From assembly GCF_005239225.2 (NCBI RefSeq), contig NC_133284.1, forward strand, positions 47,586,697 to 47,650,696: 64,000 nt of DNA, written 5' to 3'. Shown in pieces: positions 45,689 to 58,639 of this stretch. Below the pieces are notes generated by a model. That model was not told the origin of the DNA. It made no database searches and worked only from the letters and a program-made list of their open reading frames with translations. A program made the position numbers and the translations under genes. Origin of the DNA: Populus alba (Eukaryota > Streptophyta > Magnoliopsida > Malpighiales > Salicaceae). Numbering within the stretch: the first letter of the stretch is position 1; each line of letters opens with the position of its first letter.

Positions 45689-48560
45689 CCTAGAGTCATG
45701 TGAAACACTAGGAGAAGGAGCCATATAAACTTCTTCTTGCAGATCTCCATTCAAAAAGGCATTTTTAACATCAAGTTGTGAGATATATCATTAACGAACC
45801 AAAGCTACAACAATAAAAGTATGAATAGTAGTCATTTTTGCAACAAGGGTAAATGTCTCCTCTTAATCCATACCATACCATACTATTGAGAGTTTTATTT
45901 TTCAACCAACCTAGCTTTGCATCGCTTAATAGACCCATCAGAATTAGTCTTGATTTTTTACACCTAACAACAACCAACAACACTCTTACCAGGAGGTAGA
46001 AGAACCAAATCCCAAGTATCTTTCTCACACAAAGCAGAAAATTCCTTATCCATAGCTTGCTGCTAAATAGGATCAAAAATTGCCTCTTTATAGGAAAAAA
46101 GGCTTAGAGAGACAATGAATAAAAGCTAAAAAGGAAGTAAAAGATGAAGAATAACAAGAATAAGCAAAATCTGGTAGTTTTGTGGACTTACAAATGCGTG
46201 TGGATTGACGTAGAGGTAGATCTATAATCTTAGAAGAAGCTTGAGGGGCTATAGATGAGAATGGAGCTTCAGGTGTGCCAGAGAGTAAAGTGTTAGTACT
46301 TGTAGAATGATGAATACAAATTGGTCGAACATGAGAAAGGGTATCTGAGATACTAGGAACCTGCGATGATGAACTATCAGAATCCTCAGAAAATAGGTCT
46401 ATACGAATAATATCAGGTCTAATCAAGCCATGAGTAGTAGATAGAACAGAAAAGAAAGGTATATGCTCAAGAAAGATAACATGATAACACATAAAGTTTT
46501 TGAGTTTTTAGATCAAAACAACGATACCCCTTTTTACCTTCATCATAACCCAAAAATACACAAACAGCAGATCAAGAGGACAACTTACTGCATTTTACAT
46601 GGGAACGAAGAACAAAACAAGTACAACTAAACACTCTGAAGTAGGAATAATCAGGAACATACCCATATAATTTTTCAAAAATAAGAAAAACCTGAATTAT
46701 AAGAAGATGGGATTGTATTAATCAAGCTTACAGTAGTAAGGACAACTTATCCCCAAAACTCACTAAGAACAAAAGCAGAGAACAAGCAATTTCAACAATG
46801 TGCCTGTGTTTTCTTTCAGCAACACTATTTTGCTCAGGAGTATCTGTACATGAAGTTTGGTGAATGGTTTCATCTAAGGCAAGCAACTAACAAAATTTAT
46901 TAGAAGTGTATTCCCCACCCAAATCATATCGAAAGCATTTGATTACAGTAGAATGTTGAGTTTTTACAAGAGCTCGAAATGCTATATATATCTCATAGAA
47001 TTCAGAACGATGTTTCATTAAATAAACCCAACAATAACAAATATGATCATCTATGAATGAAACATAATATCGAGCCCCTACTTTTGTAGCAATAGAAGAA
47101 GTTCCCTATATATCAAAATGAATCTAATCAAAAGGTGAAGAAGAAATAGAAATACTTCGATTAAAAAATAAAGCGAAAATTTTGTTAGTTTACATCCACT
47201 ACAATCAGAAATATCACAAATGTTTAAATTTTCTAAAGCTCTTGTGGATGCTAAAAATCTTAAATGAAAAGATGAAATATGACCTAGACGAGAATGCCAT
47301 AAATAAAAATTAGAAGATGAAAGACTCAAACAAAAGGAAGGTAAATCAACAATAGTAATAGTAGCAACGATGTCAACTAGCACTTTTAACTCATCCAAAA
47401 TATATAGTTCATTCTCCCTATGGCTTATCCCAATCAGCTTATAAGGCTGCAGATCCTGTACACAACAAATAGAACCAGAAAACATGACTAAATAATTACT
47501 AGAATCACATATTTGACTAATAAAAGTAAGATTCAATTTGAGTTTTGAAATAAGATAAACATTAAAGAGAGACAAATGGGGTGTGACAATAGAATCAACA
47601 CCTGCTAAGAGCATTAAAGTGCCTTCAACAGTCATAACAGGAATGAAGGACGAAGAGGACATAGAGGTGAAAGATGAAGAAATTGGAGACATGTGATGGG
47701 AAGCACCAGAATCCAAGATCCATTCAGAATGTGACATACCTAAGGAGCTATAAGGAAACTGGCCTATGAAAGAAGAAGCAAACATTGCTTATGGTTGTAA
47801 GGAGAAAAACTTTTAAAATTGCTCAGCCATAGTACTAGGATCGATGATAGAGCTTAATGAAGTTACTACTGCAGTATTGTGGTGTGGTGGTTTATAACCT
47901 TGAGGTGGTCTATGAGCATTAGATTGTGACTGCTATCATGTTTTCAAGCTTAATTATGTTGTCTCAACTTGGAATACTAAGCCTTCCAATGACCTTTCTG
48001 CTTACAGAAACTGCATTCATTGAAGCCAACTCTTGTGTAAAGCTTATTCTGATGATTAAAGAATGGCTTAGAGAGTACTACTAGTACAAAAAGATTTGAA
48101 GCAAAGAGAATTCCCTTTTCAAAATAAGACTGAAGACATATTTCTTCAACCAGTAACTCACTGACAATAGAGTCAACAGAAGGCAGTGGAGAACGATGTA
48201 GAATTGAACATTTAAGTCCTTCAAAATCATTATGAAGTGATGTTAAAAACTGTATCAATCATTGTTGCTCTCTACGCTCAATATAGGCATCACATGTCTT
48301 TAATTCTGTTGATTCTGTAAGAGCCAATTGATCCCAAAGATATGTCATGGCAGAATAAAACTCTTGAACACTCATATTTTTCTGATGAATACCTCGTATA
48401 TTATTCTCTAATTGATACTGCTTTGCAAAATTTAATTGCGTGAATAACCATTGCAAATGATCTCAAACCTCCTTTGTTATCTCATACTTTGCCAACTGCG
48501 TACCTATAAAATGCTCAACGAAATTGTTAATCTAAGTAATAATTTTTACATTATTTGCTT
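44533..48560 (-). pseudogene. copia gag-pol relic
   Basis: Read leftward: gag with EYAKYEIT..-like and LNFAKQYQLENNIRGIHQKN (48456-48259), QFLTSLHNDFEGLKCSILHR and the CCHC knuckle start CSFCKQKGHWKA (48258-47977); protease WILDSGASHHM (about 47720-47690); pre-integrase FYLWHSRLGHISS (about 47310-47270); integrase core with FIDDH near 47060 and LGGEYTSNK near 46910, then PEQNSVAERKHRH near 46830; RT from about 46060 (DKEFSALCEKDTWDLVLLPPG), YVDDM near 45488-45474 and [19 protein letters not shown] near 45180; RNase H EIIWLRWLL, MYCDNESSIQIAHN, HERTKHIDIDCH (44853-44533). Multiple stops and an (AT)n expansion at 45643-45688 inactivate it. Domain order is the standard copia one. Confidence 0.9.
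45643..45688. repeat. (AT)n microsatellite inside the copia RT
   Basis: About 46 bases of alternating T and A with one phase break. It interrupts the RT relic between KKALYGLKQ-like sequence and the upstream part, so it grew after the element died or has disrupted it. Confidence 0.9.
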
Positions 48561-49022
48561 CCCATGCATTTATCGAAGCAGCATCCCCTTCTTTAGTATT
48601 CTTAGGTACCACATAGATTCCACTAACATATCACCACATCTTTTAACCCTTAAGAAATTTTCTTATTACATAGCTCCAATACGAATAGTTCTTCTCATCC
48701 AACCTCACACTCATAGAGAACCAGAATGCAAAAGCATTGGAAAACAAAATATCAAATTGTAGAAATTGAATAAAGATTGCAAAAACTAAACAAATATCTT
48801 TTTGAAGTTATATAATTACTCCAAAACACACAAAAAAAAAAATTGCAGAAACTAAATGCAAATACCAGATTGTAGAAACTGAAGGGAAGACGAAATACCA
48901 AAATAATTATAGAAACTGAACGCAAATATCAAATTACAGAAGCTGAAAGAAAGACAAAATACCAAAGTCGGATCCATGAAAGTTGTGTTTAAGATCGTTT
49001 CATAAAACCTACTTTGATACCA

Positions 49023-49209
49023 TGTTAAAATAATTCAATTAATACAAAGAAAATATGAACACGAAAGAGAAGAAGGATAGAATTCTCATTTTGTTTGTTT
49101 GTGAAAAAGTACATCATTTAATCTAAATACAAAAAAACTTATATATAGTTAAGCTAAAAATATTATTCTACCCTTAATAAATAAAACAAAATAAATATAT
49201 TATTTAACA
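49023..49209 (-). repeat. copia 5' LTR
   Basis: 187 bases, TGTTAAAATAATTC to TTATTTAACA on the + strand. Its outer edge meets GTTTT. The primer site overlaps and adjoins its inner edge. Confidence 0.88.
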
Positions 49210-49690
49210 GTTTTGATATGGAATCAATACTGTTTTTGATTCAAGGCTGTCCTATATCCAAGGATGTTTGGTTCGCTTGCATACAAAACAGAAGGGACAC
49301 GAAGATGTGAACGGGCAGCCAGATTGCCAGAAATCTCCATCTCTTTATTTCAGGAACGAATGTTAACTGCAAATTCTATCTTGAAAATTGCATCCGCTAC
49401 CTTAAGCAGGTATCAGGAAGCAATACTTGAACCATCAATTGTCTAGCCTCGCCACCAAGAGGCGTGAATGTGGCAACCACCACCTGAATCCTCCGTGAAA
49501 ATTAACACAGATTCGACGCTTTCCTCTACAGGTTGTGGCTTAGGTCTTGTTATTCGAGATTATGAGAGACGAGTCCTGCTTAGTGCTCACAAATTAACGT
49601 CTTCTTCCTCAGTCATCTATTCTGTTGGAGGCAGCACAAGCTAACATGGCTAGACTAGAAGAACTTGAAATCATTATTATGGAGGACGTT
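49210..49690 (+). pseudogene. LINE remnant, right half: zinc-binding end and RNase H
   Basis: Immediately after the copia element the reading ESILFLIQGCPISKDVWFAC completes the zf-RVT-like region begun at 44160. From about 49490 the frame VKINTDSTLSSTGCGLGLVIRD and RRVLLSAHKL matches the plant RNase H-like (RVT_3) domain that follows it in L1-type elements. The first catalytic Asp is present (NTDS). Stops near 49440 and frameshifts near 49625 disable it. It could also be a dead host RNase H-like gene; the adjoining zf-RVT favours a LINE. Confidence 0.7.
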
Positions 49691-49699
49691 ATTATTAAA

Positions 49700-51184
49700 A
49701 ATTTATTTAATTAACATAATTTAAATAAATTATAAATGAATAAAAAATTAATCTTAAAAAAACTTTAGGGTTTTTCTTCAAAGAAGTTTTAGTTTTTCTA
49801 GATTTAATATTTGATTTATGATAACTAATTAAATATTGATAATGATAAAAACTAATTTTTATTTATTATTTAATTTTTTATCTTTCAAAATTCAATATAG
49901 AAAGAAGTGAACTAACTTGAGTTTTTAAAACATTTTCACGCTTTCTCAGCTTATTTTGAGCTTTTTAAAAAAAAAATTATGCGTTGGTTTTTTTTTTTTT
50001 TTCAAAATCTAGAGTTTATACCCATACTTTGTTGAGAGATATTTGAGTTTTTCTATTTTGATTCAATAATATATGTATTTAAATTAAGATGATGATATTG
50101 AAATCTTGTGAGGTATATTATAAATATTCTAGTTACACAAATAAAGAGTAATAAAGTCAGAAGAACAAATTATCCAGGCTTGAAAACAAAAAAAAAATTC
50201 ATTCATTTAAATTGTCTCAACAAATGATTATCCTTTTTATTTTAATTTAAGCATTGTTATTTTTATTGTTAGTATGTATGCTAAGATTTTGATATTATTC
50301 ATATTACAAGTTTGAATATATATGCTAAGTATGCATGGTAATATTCTTTTTATTATATTTATGTTAAAACTTGAAAGCATGCTTGTTTTAAATTTTTATT
50401 TTGCATATTTATAAATTTAAAATTATATGTATTCTAGACTTAAATAATTTTTTTTATATTTTATATATTCTTATTATGATAAATTAAACATACTTACTTA
50501 TATATCTAATATAATATAACATATTTTGACAATATTACCTACACCTTTCTTGTGAATAACTTAGAGTTAATTGTCATAAACGTTTAATCACATATTATCC
50601 GATTTTAATTTTGGTTATTATGGTTATAGTGCATTCAAATCAACTTACTTGTGTACCAAGATTTTTTTTTTTTTTTAAGATAATACTAATTCTACATTGA
50701 TTTTTCTTAATTACAAAAGGTAGCAAAAAGAATATCCCATTCAATATTTTTGCAAGTTGCCCTTCTAAAAAAAAAAAAAAAAAGCCCTCCGTATCATTTA
50801 GCTTTGCATGTCAGTCCAATAATTAAAAATAAAATCATAGAAGAGGTCAGGCATAAGTCACGAGTGGGGGGCCTACACAAGCCACATGTGGGCCACCTCT
50901 GACAGGCTACGTCCTTCAGCAGGTTTGGTTCTCTTAGATATCCAACAAGAAAGACGACATAAAACCACATATACACTAGGTTACAGGTTAAGTCTTTGGT
51001 CCACGTGTGTCAAATCATATAGCTAGGGACACCTAGTAAGATAACCCACGCGTTACATAATCATTATTTTTAGAAAACTTTTGTCGTAAAAACAGCGTCG
51101 CAATAGACTCTTCAGAGACAGCAAAGCATTGCTTGTACTCCACCCCTCCAGCCCTCACTCCTTGTCATGCTTATCAGCCCGCTT
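49700..51184. other. AT-rich spacer
   Basis: No gene recognised. Poly-A/T tracts occur at 49965-50000, 50660-50678 and 50767-50783. 50800-51180 is more GC-balanced and includes CACGTGTGTC and ACGCGTTAC words that could be promoter elements, but no downstream gene is seen. Confidence 0.5.
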
Positions 51185-52310
51185 GGGATCATCGTGTAAA
51201 TGTACTTATTGTTATTTTTAAAAATATATTAAAATAATAATTTTTTTAATTTTTAAAAATTATTTTTAATATTAGTATATTAAAATAATCTAAATATACT
51301 AAAAAAATTAATTTCAAGCAAAAAAATTATAAAAAAATTTTAAAGTTTTTCAAAAATACTTTTAAAACGTAAAAATAAATAAAATCTTTTTCAAGATAAA
51401 AGACTCGATTCATTTTATTAATTTATAATTTATAATTTTTTAAAATGAGGAATTTGGTCTATATTTATCGAAAGATAATTATGCTTCCTGGTGTAAAAAA
51501 AAAAAAAACAACTCTTATATATCTTCTAACAAAAATAATGTAAATTTTAACTTACTCTTTCTTCTATTTAAACAATATTAAGTTATCTGGTGTTGAATGA
51601 ATTCTTGTGTTTTTAATGTCTTTAGTTCTTTTATTGATTTCTTGTTAATCGTATTAAACTATCCATGTAATTTGAATTTTGAGATTAGTCATTAGATGAA
51701 TATGTATTAGACGGAAGTGAAGGTACATAATTTTAAAATTATTGGGAAAAAGATTTAATCTCAATTATATATAAACTGATATAATATATTAATAATAAGT
51801 TAACAGTTAAAACTTAAAACTACTTAAGAGCTACCTCATGGTTTAAAAACTAGGAAAACTAACATTGTTAATAACGAGGAATTGGTAACAATTATTTTTT
51901 AAAATATTATTTTGCTTGGAAATATATCAAAATAATATTATTTTTTATTTTTAAAAAATTATTTTTGACATTATCACATCAAAATAATAAATAAAACATA
52001 AAAAGTAATTTTAAATAAAAAAATTTCAATTTTTTTAGAAATATCATTTGAAATACAATTTCAAACGATCCCAATAAGTTTTAGAGTCTGTATTGTGTCA
52101 AGAATATAATAAAAATTGTTTTTCAAAGTGCTTTTTATTAAGAAAAATATTTAAATAATATTATTTTTTTCAAAATTTATTTGTAACATTAGTGCATTAA
52201 AATGGTTCAAAAATATATTAAAAAATTAATTTAAAACTAAAAAATTAATTTTTAAAAAAAAGCAATATTAATAAAATCCATGATGCATTCTAATAAGTTT
52301 AAAAAACTCG
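51185..52310. repeat. cluster of three degenerate AT-rich MITE-like repeats
   Basis: Three blocks (about 51185-51375, 51890-52085, 52105-52310) share the plan: a (T/A)-rich stretch, ATTTTTAAAAATTATTT or similar, GACATTA.CACATCAAAATAAT or a variant, and an AAA-rich right part. I recall this layout from common poplar and willow MITEs. No perfect inverted repeats or target duplications were measured, so limits are approximate. Related blocks are at 19335-19520, 52610-52720 and 56140-56260. Confidence 0.5.
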
Positions 52311-52319
52311 GATTAATTT

Positions 52320-54270
52320 CTCCATGTGAAGAACACTGTCGGTCACTGACACATGATACCCTTGTTTGTTCATTTAGTGGTCAGCCAGATCTAAAAGGCA
52401 GTAAGGCTAGTAAATAAATATAGAAAGAAAGTGGATAGAATCATAACTGATGACAGAAGTTGATAAATTTAACCTTTTTTTACCCTTCATTTAGCTGCAG
52501 AACTGGCCTGAAGGTGACCTTCAAAGGAGTGCCTTTTTGACTGCATCTGCTCCCTTTACCTCCTCCTTGGACTCCATGATCTGTGGTAATTGACTAAAGT
52601 GGCCTTTACTAGATTGTTTTAATATTTAAATGGAAAAAATAAAATCATATATACATTTTGATATATTTTAAAATAAAAAATATTTTAAAAATAACTATAG
52701 CTACAGCTATAAACACTGCATAATCCAAGATTTTTTCTTGGATAAATTATTGAAAGTTTGCTTGCCATGGGGGGAATTAGCTAGAGACATTTTCATCATT
52801 GCAGTACTTTTAATTCTTTGACAAGCAACTTTTGAATCAAATAATTAGAGTACCAACCACCAAGATTATGAGGCATGCATGGGATTTGTAATTAGATTTT
52901 ATCAATTATACTTGGACCAATATACACATTTTACGGTGCTATTATTAGGCCATAGATTTTATGATCATTCTCCAAGGCCATTGAAGCTTATTTTGAAAAA
53001 TTAATTGCCTCATGAACCAATATTTGTTTAGTATATTGGTTCCAAATTAAAAAAAAAAAAAAAGTCAACAATATTGTGGAATCCTACTACTACACACAAC
53101 ATCACATAAATCCAGGACACCATGCGTAAAAAAGAAAAAAAGAAAAGGAAAAATAAATCGAGCTATTAATATATAGATAGAATCCTCATATGGGATCCAC
53201 TAGAGTTCATTTTTCTTATTTCTTTACGACTTGTTGAGCATGGTTTCATGGTACAAGAAGACTTTCATGCTTATGCTTGCAAGTTTAATGTAGAGTATTA
53301 GAAGACACGAAACTTGAGAGTACGTGTGAAAACTTTGGTTCTAATACTAAGTACCTATCGTGATTTTTCCTTCCCTTGCGTGATGGAAGAAAATAAGGGT
53401 AGATTTCAACATTTCACTTATTTTTTTCTTTCTCCCGAGGACTTTAAGAATATCATTTAATTGTACAAGTAGCCTCAATTTAAACCCAAATAAATATTTA
53501 TATCAATCTTATCTCTTCAAGTTTCATGAATTCCCAATTAAGTTTTTTCATCTGTATTTGGTCATATTTTTACTCTTTTTTATAGGAAATAACATCTTTT
53601 ATTTTAAGAAATTGTCCATCCAAAATTAAGCCCAATTTAGTGTTGGGGATAAGAGAAAATTTATTAAAAGGAAAAATAGATGCATTTTTGAAGTTAAGAG
53701 GATACATACATACATACATATTTATATATCTTGTTTGAAAAAAAAATTGATGTTGAATTGATTTTAATTTTATTTTTTAGAAGCCATCTATTCGAGTCTT
53801 ATAAATTTTAAAATTATTAAAAGTTTATATAGTTATTAATTTTAGGATCTATAAAATTAATCAAAGTATGTGCAAACTGACCCGTACTCATGTTAATTAA
53901 AATAAAAATTGATTTTAAATTGATTAATAATGTAATTTACACCTATACTTATGAACAAGACGTTGCTCTCACAATTATGGAAGATATTCTTAGGTGCATT
54001 ACTTAAGGAGGTCTCGGTCCTTACAAGACAATCCAATGAAAACATCAAGCAAGGCATCAAATGACACTTCCATAAACTATCAGCAACAGACCCAACAACA
54101 TCTATAATTAAGGCTCATTACTTGATAAATTACAAAACATTTAAAAGCTCCTAATCAAACGCATTTTGGTCCCAGCCACCAACAACCATGGCCAATTCAG
54201 TAACTCCGCCTCTCTAACCCTCCCTTTTTTAAAACAGTTCTTCTACTTTCCAGCCCAAAAACCACCCCTT
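52320..54270. other. region upstream of the DUF538 gene
   Basis: No other gene recognised. It contains a MITE-like block (52610-52720), poly-A runs (53047-53063) and a CATA microsatellite (about 53703-53719). The last 300 bases should hold the promoter; ATTTAAAAG at about 54140 is the only weak TATA-like word. Confidence 0.5.
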
Positions 54271-54272
54271 AA

Positions 54273-54275
<3 letters not shown>

Positions 54276-54303
<28 letters not shown>
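54276..54303 (+). repeat. (CT)n microsatellite in the 5' leader of the DUF538 gene
   Basis: 28 bases of uninterrupted CT ending about 26 bases before the ATG. CT/GA repeats in 5' leaders are common in plants and can influence expression; here that is inference. Confidence 0.92.
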
Positions 54304-54304
<1 letters not shown>

Positions 54305-54329
54305 CTCTTTACTCTCTAGACAAACATCC

Positions 54330-55339
54330 ATGGCCATCTTTAACACCAGGACCAGAATAGTCTTTTTCTGCACACTAAGCTTGCTCGTCCTTTTCTCTCC
54401 ACGGCTCTCTTCCTCCTCTTCAATCCATGACCTTCTTATCTCAAAGGGGTTACCAGCTGGCCTCCTCCCTAAAGAAGTCAAGTCCTACACCCTGTCTGAA
54501 GATGGCTACTTAGAGGTGTTCCTCGATGGTCCATGCTTGACCAAGTATGAGAATAGGGTCTTCTTTGAAAGCGTGGTGAGGGCTAATCTCACTTATCGTA
54601 GTCTCTCAGGGGTTGTCGGTTTGTCTCAAGAAGAACTCTTTCTTTGGCTACCAGTTAAAGATATCATAGTTGATGATCCAGAATCAGGACTTATTTTGTT
54701 TGACATTGGGGTTGCTCATAAGCAACTTTCTTTATCACTCTTTGAAGATCCACCAAATTGCAAGCCTCAAGGTATATCACATTTCTTTAATCTTTATTTT
54801 CTTTTTATTTCTTCCCCATCATGTGTTGATCCTTATTGATTAATTGATTTCATCCAGAATATATATAATCTAATTGTTCTTGGTATGTATTAACTAGTGA
54901 ATAGCCAGCCTTGATTCCCCTTCTCCTGTTTCATGGCGGGTGCATGGTTTGTAACTTATGAAATGGCTAATTAAGTAGCCAGCAGTTTCTCTGTTGTGAG
55001 TTTAGTAAACGAAACTGCCTTGGGTTTTAATGCCTGCATGCCATGTCCGTTTCTTCCAGTGACATTCATCGGCTGGTGCCTCAGACCTAGAAACTGCTCA
55101 CGCAGCACTGTGTTTTGTTTTTTTCCTTGTTTTGTTTGCGTGCTCTGTTACCTTTCACAGAGAAATCCAAGATTTTTTCTTAAAAGAACGCACAACGTTG
55201 TGTTAATCTGTTATATTTTTTGAAGGGAAAAAGACGTGTAGGTTTTTCATGATAATAAGAGGGTTTAAGCATGTGAATGTGTGCAGGTGAGTTGAAGAAC
55301 CATGCGAGGAAGGAGAAAGGGTTTGCGGCAGTGAGATAG
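54330..55339 (+). CDS. DUF538 family secreted protein, two exons
   Basis: Exon 1 is 54330-54771 and exon 2 is 55287-55339. The intron (515 bases, phase 1) begins GTATAT and ends GTGTGCAG. The predicted protein has 164 residues: a hydrophobic signal peptide (about 1-27, VFFCTLSLLVLF), then a DUF538 domain (about 32-147) with HDLLISKGLPAGLLPKEV, Y.LSEDGYLEVFL, FLWLPVKDI and GLILFDIGV. An N-glycosylation site NLT is at residue 86. Two cysteines (C69 and C144) flank the domain and could pair. Exon 2 adds only a basic tail ending KEKGFAAVR. Length and layout fit the family, whose members are small plant proteins of uncertain biochemical role. The ATG is chosen because it starts the signal peptide and follows the CT-rich leader. 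No disruption is seen; this is the one gene here that looks intact. Confidence 0.92.
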
Positions 55340-57480
55340 AAGATGGATGCCACCCTGTTTCTTCAACTTTTTTCAATTTCCATAAAAGAAATGTTTTGTT
55401 TAATGATCCATAATATATGTAGGTGCTATATCAGATTAGAGGTTTTGTTAGTTCATGTATAAAAATGGCAATTCTGAGAATCTTCTAACTTGTATTCATT
55501 TACCTTTGTTCCTCCAGCCCTAACCATTCTTCATTTTTGAAGTTAAAAAGATTAGATAAGAATCAAAGCAAAGAATTCAATGCAATACGATGATTCTAAA
55601 TCCGTTATTTTCTGGATTTATTTTGAGAAAAAAAAACAAAATATATAAAAAAACTTTATTACCCCTAAAAAATAATAAGTTAAAATTTGTTATAAATCAC
55701 CATCTCTCCAGACTCCAATTACATGCTTCTCTAAATAATTCTAACAATTTTTTTATTTTTTTTTTGGAATATAGAAGTCTTAATAGCTATCTGGCCTCCA
55801 TTTTTGAGAAACGGGTCCTATTTCAAAAGGATGCAAAAGCCTCCCGTCACGGGTGAAGTTTGTGCTTCTTTGCAGACAACAAACTTTTTCTTTTGATGGA
55901 TTATTATTATATATAAATAATCCTTTTTTAGTGTATTATTGCCATCTTCTATAGTGAAAATCACCTTCTTGTAGGGAACTTTATTTTACGCGGGAATTGT
56001 GGGGTATCCTAAGTCGGGTCGTCATGTCTCTTTGTTTTGGATGGACCACAAGCGACTTAATGCTGGGCTCTGTATTAATAATTACACTTTGTTTTTGTGT
56101 ATGTGCCTTTGGCACTTTCACGAACCTTCAGTTTTTTATTTTAAATTAATTTTTTTAATATTGTTAATATTAATTTTTTTCAAAAAAATATTATTTTAAT
56201 ATATTTTTTAAAAAAATATATTTTTAAAAATAATTATTATCACACCCTCAAATACTTTCTTATTTGTTGTCCATGTTATAGATACTTTTTGTTTTTTCAT
56301 AGTTTTACATGCGACTCGTGTATTAGTTTATGTGCCAGTTATTCTTAAAAATGAGAACTTGAACTTGGAACTTGCCGAGGTTGCATCATGGTCTTTTGTC
56401 TTATGAAATATTTAATCTTTTGGCTAGATACTTTTCTTGCTATATGATTTTCACTAGATAAAAAAAAAAAAAAAACAGGTAAGAAGATTGTGAGGCCTTG
56501 AATTATGATTGTACTTTGAATCCAATAATAAATCAAACCATTATATTGATTTATATATTTTTAACGTTTTCTTAATATTCATATCCTTTATATATATATA
56601 CATATACACGCGCACGCAAGAACATATCCTCATGTATATACACTTGCACGGGAGCATGAGCGCATATTCTCTGGATTAAAAAATATTTAGACATTAACAA
56701 TAGTATCCAAGCAATCAAATGACTAGTCAAAAAATATACTAATTATAATTTTAATAATATAATTTAATTGGTCAAATTCTAAATTTATTTTTTTATAAAT
56801 TATCAATTTAAGTTTCACAAACTTCATGGTCACTAGAGACTTATATAATTATTAATTTTAGGGCTCATAAGATTAGTCGGGGTATGTATAAGCTGGCCCA
56901 GACATGATCCACATATAATTAATAATAATAATAAATGAAAATCAATTATTAGCTTTATTACTTAATTTTTTATCATTCTGGAAAGATGGAATTCATTTTG
57001 AATGGGTAAACTTGTTGCAGAGCACACATGTTACGCCGGCCCAACCCTTTTTCACATTCACATGTTCAAGCGCGTTGGGCCACTCAGCGCTTGAGATTTT
57101 ATGCAGGAGACCGTGTTAAATCTTGGAATGTGGTCTCATCTTGAAACTTTACTTTCTTGTTTTTATGTAATTTCTTCCCACCTCCTCCTCTTGAACTGTT
57201 GGGAATCTGGTTTTGGCTTGTTGCTTTGTCCTTTCATGTTTATATTTGGCTTCTAAAGGCGCATGCTCTCAGTGGTTTCTTCAATAGTCATGGCCAACTT
57301 GCAAGGCATGACCATGATAAATTATATTAAAAAAAAGGAGGAGGGGAGCATATATATATATAATATATAGTATTTAAAGAGAGAGGGGTCATTGTCTTTA
57401 GACCTGTGTCTTTAATGTACTCTTCTAGTATAATAATTATAGGTATAATTTAAAAAGGGTAATATTCTAACCTGGAAAAT
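55340..57480. other. 3' flank of the DUF538 gene and AT-rich spacer
   Basis: No second gene recognised. A MITE-like block lies at 56140-56260 (ATATTATTTTAATATATTTTT, ending CACCCTCAAATAC). 56590-56620 has TATATA/CACGCGCACGC. (TA)n runs are at 57350-57370. ORFs at 55590-56199 have no resemblance to proteins. Confidence 0.5.
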
Positions 57481-58635
57481 AATGTAAGTGACCGTGTCTC
57501 GTATGTCACCAAGCAAAACTATTGGATGGGATGACGATGGCTCACACATGCTCGGAGAGCCAACTTTGTATGGGCTTGGTAATCAGAATATAGGATGTTC
57601 CTCCGCTCAAGATTTATCAACCCTGGCTAGAACTGGCCTGGTGCAACAAAAAGATCAGCAGACTAATATTTAATGATCAGCCAATACTGCACTATGTTGT
57701 CATTAAAGTAAAGAATTTGGCATATAAAGAAGGTGCAGAATCCGCACGTAAAATCCCAATTCTCAAATTCGTAGACTAATCAATTGGGGAAGAACATCAC
57801 CTTTAATTAATCATCCATTTTCGCTCTTTAAGGGAAACCGAAATGATTCTCTCTTCTTCTTCTACTATTATTCACAATCTCTTTTCCTATATATATAATT
57901 ATTTGGCCTTGTAGATGTAAATGATGATGAGTTAATATACGCAATTGATTGAGATGAATAGCATCCTTGGGACCGATTAAGTAACTGTAGAAAATTGGCA
58001 TTAATTTCTGGAAAGTTGAAGGCAATTCTTAGAAAAATAACTTTGCTTCAAGATTTTCAGATTGATTTTAATTGCTAGAATATATTTTTTTAAGAGGTTA
58101 GGGTTTTGAGGCAAAGACTTGACGCTTTGGGTTAATTGTTTTTCATACGAACTTTGTCTTTTGGTATTCTGAAAAAAAAGGTTTTTAGAATTTTCCTGTT
58201 TTCATGCCATAATAATTATGTTATAATTAAGTGCTTATGTGGAAGAAAAAATATCATGTTTTTAAAACCATTAAATCTTAAAATATCACTGTTTTATTGT
58301 GCATAAATGGAAGTGCCTTCTCTCCAATGAAGAGAAAAGGGACTAGCGGGCCTCGACCGCAAAGGAAAAAATATTCCAGCCACGCACCGTCAATAAATAT
58401 TTATTTTTTTAGCCTACCAAGGTAGAAAACAAATGAACTTCAACCCTGCTTAGAATAATTTTTTGTCATTGTTAGCCAATTTTAATTTCATTTTATAGCT
58501 GCACCCCTAACTTATCTCTAATTACATGATTATTTGAAACACTACGTTTAATTGCTGTTGATCAGTAAACTTGACTAGTAGCATGATTTTTTCATTGTCA
58601 TGAAAAAAACCGCCATTACAATAATGTTATTAGCT
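57481..58635. other. spacer
   Basis: A 61-codon ORF (57488-57673, GTG start) encodes a polar peptide that resembles no family I know; no ATG supports it in a convincing context. The rest is AT-rich without motifs. Confidence 0.4.
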
Positions 58636-58639
58636 AGAA

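Larger units (their letters stand above)
44273..49209 (-). mobile_element. Ty1/copia retrotransposon, near complete but decayed
   Basis: 4.94 kb. The LTR at 49023-49209 (5' on the - strand) and at 44273-44519 share AATTCAATTAA, GTGAAAAAGTACATCATTTAA and a TTATTTAACA end. Target duplication GTTTT lies at 44268-44272 and 49210-49214. The primer site (reverse complement of TTTGATACCATG, about 49013-49024) and the purine tract (complement of CTCCCCTCAAACTCAAG, 44520-44537) are in the right places. All coding domains are present in order on the - strand but with stops and frameshifts. It sits in a LINE remnant. Confidence 0.92.

Noticed and set aside
44268..49214. Shared GTTTT target duplication with the gag-only element at 20.9 kb as a sign of common origin
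   Set aside because: The two elements are from different superfamilies and a low-complexity 5-base word can match by chance.
54269..54481. 70-codon - strand ORF
   Set aside because: It is antisense to exon 1 of the DUF538 gene and ends in an Arg/Glu run from the CT repeat.
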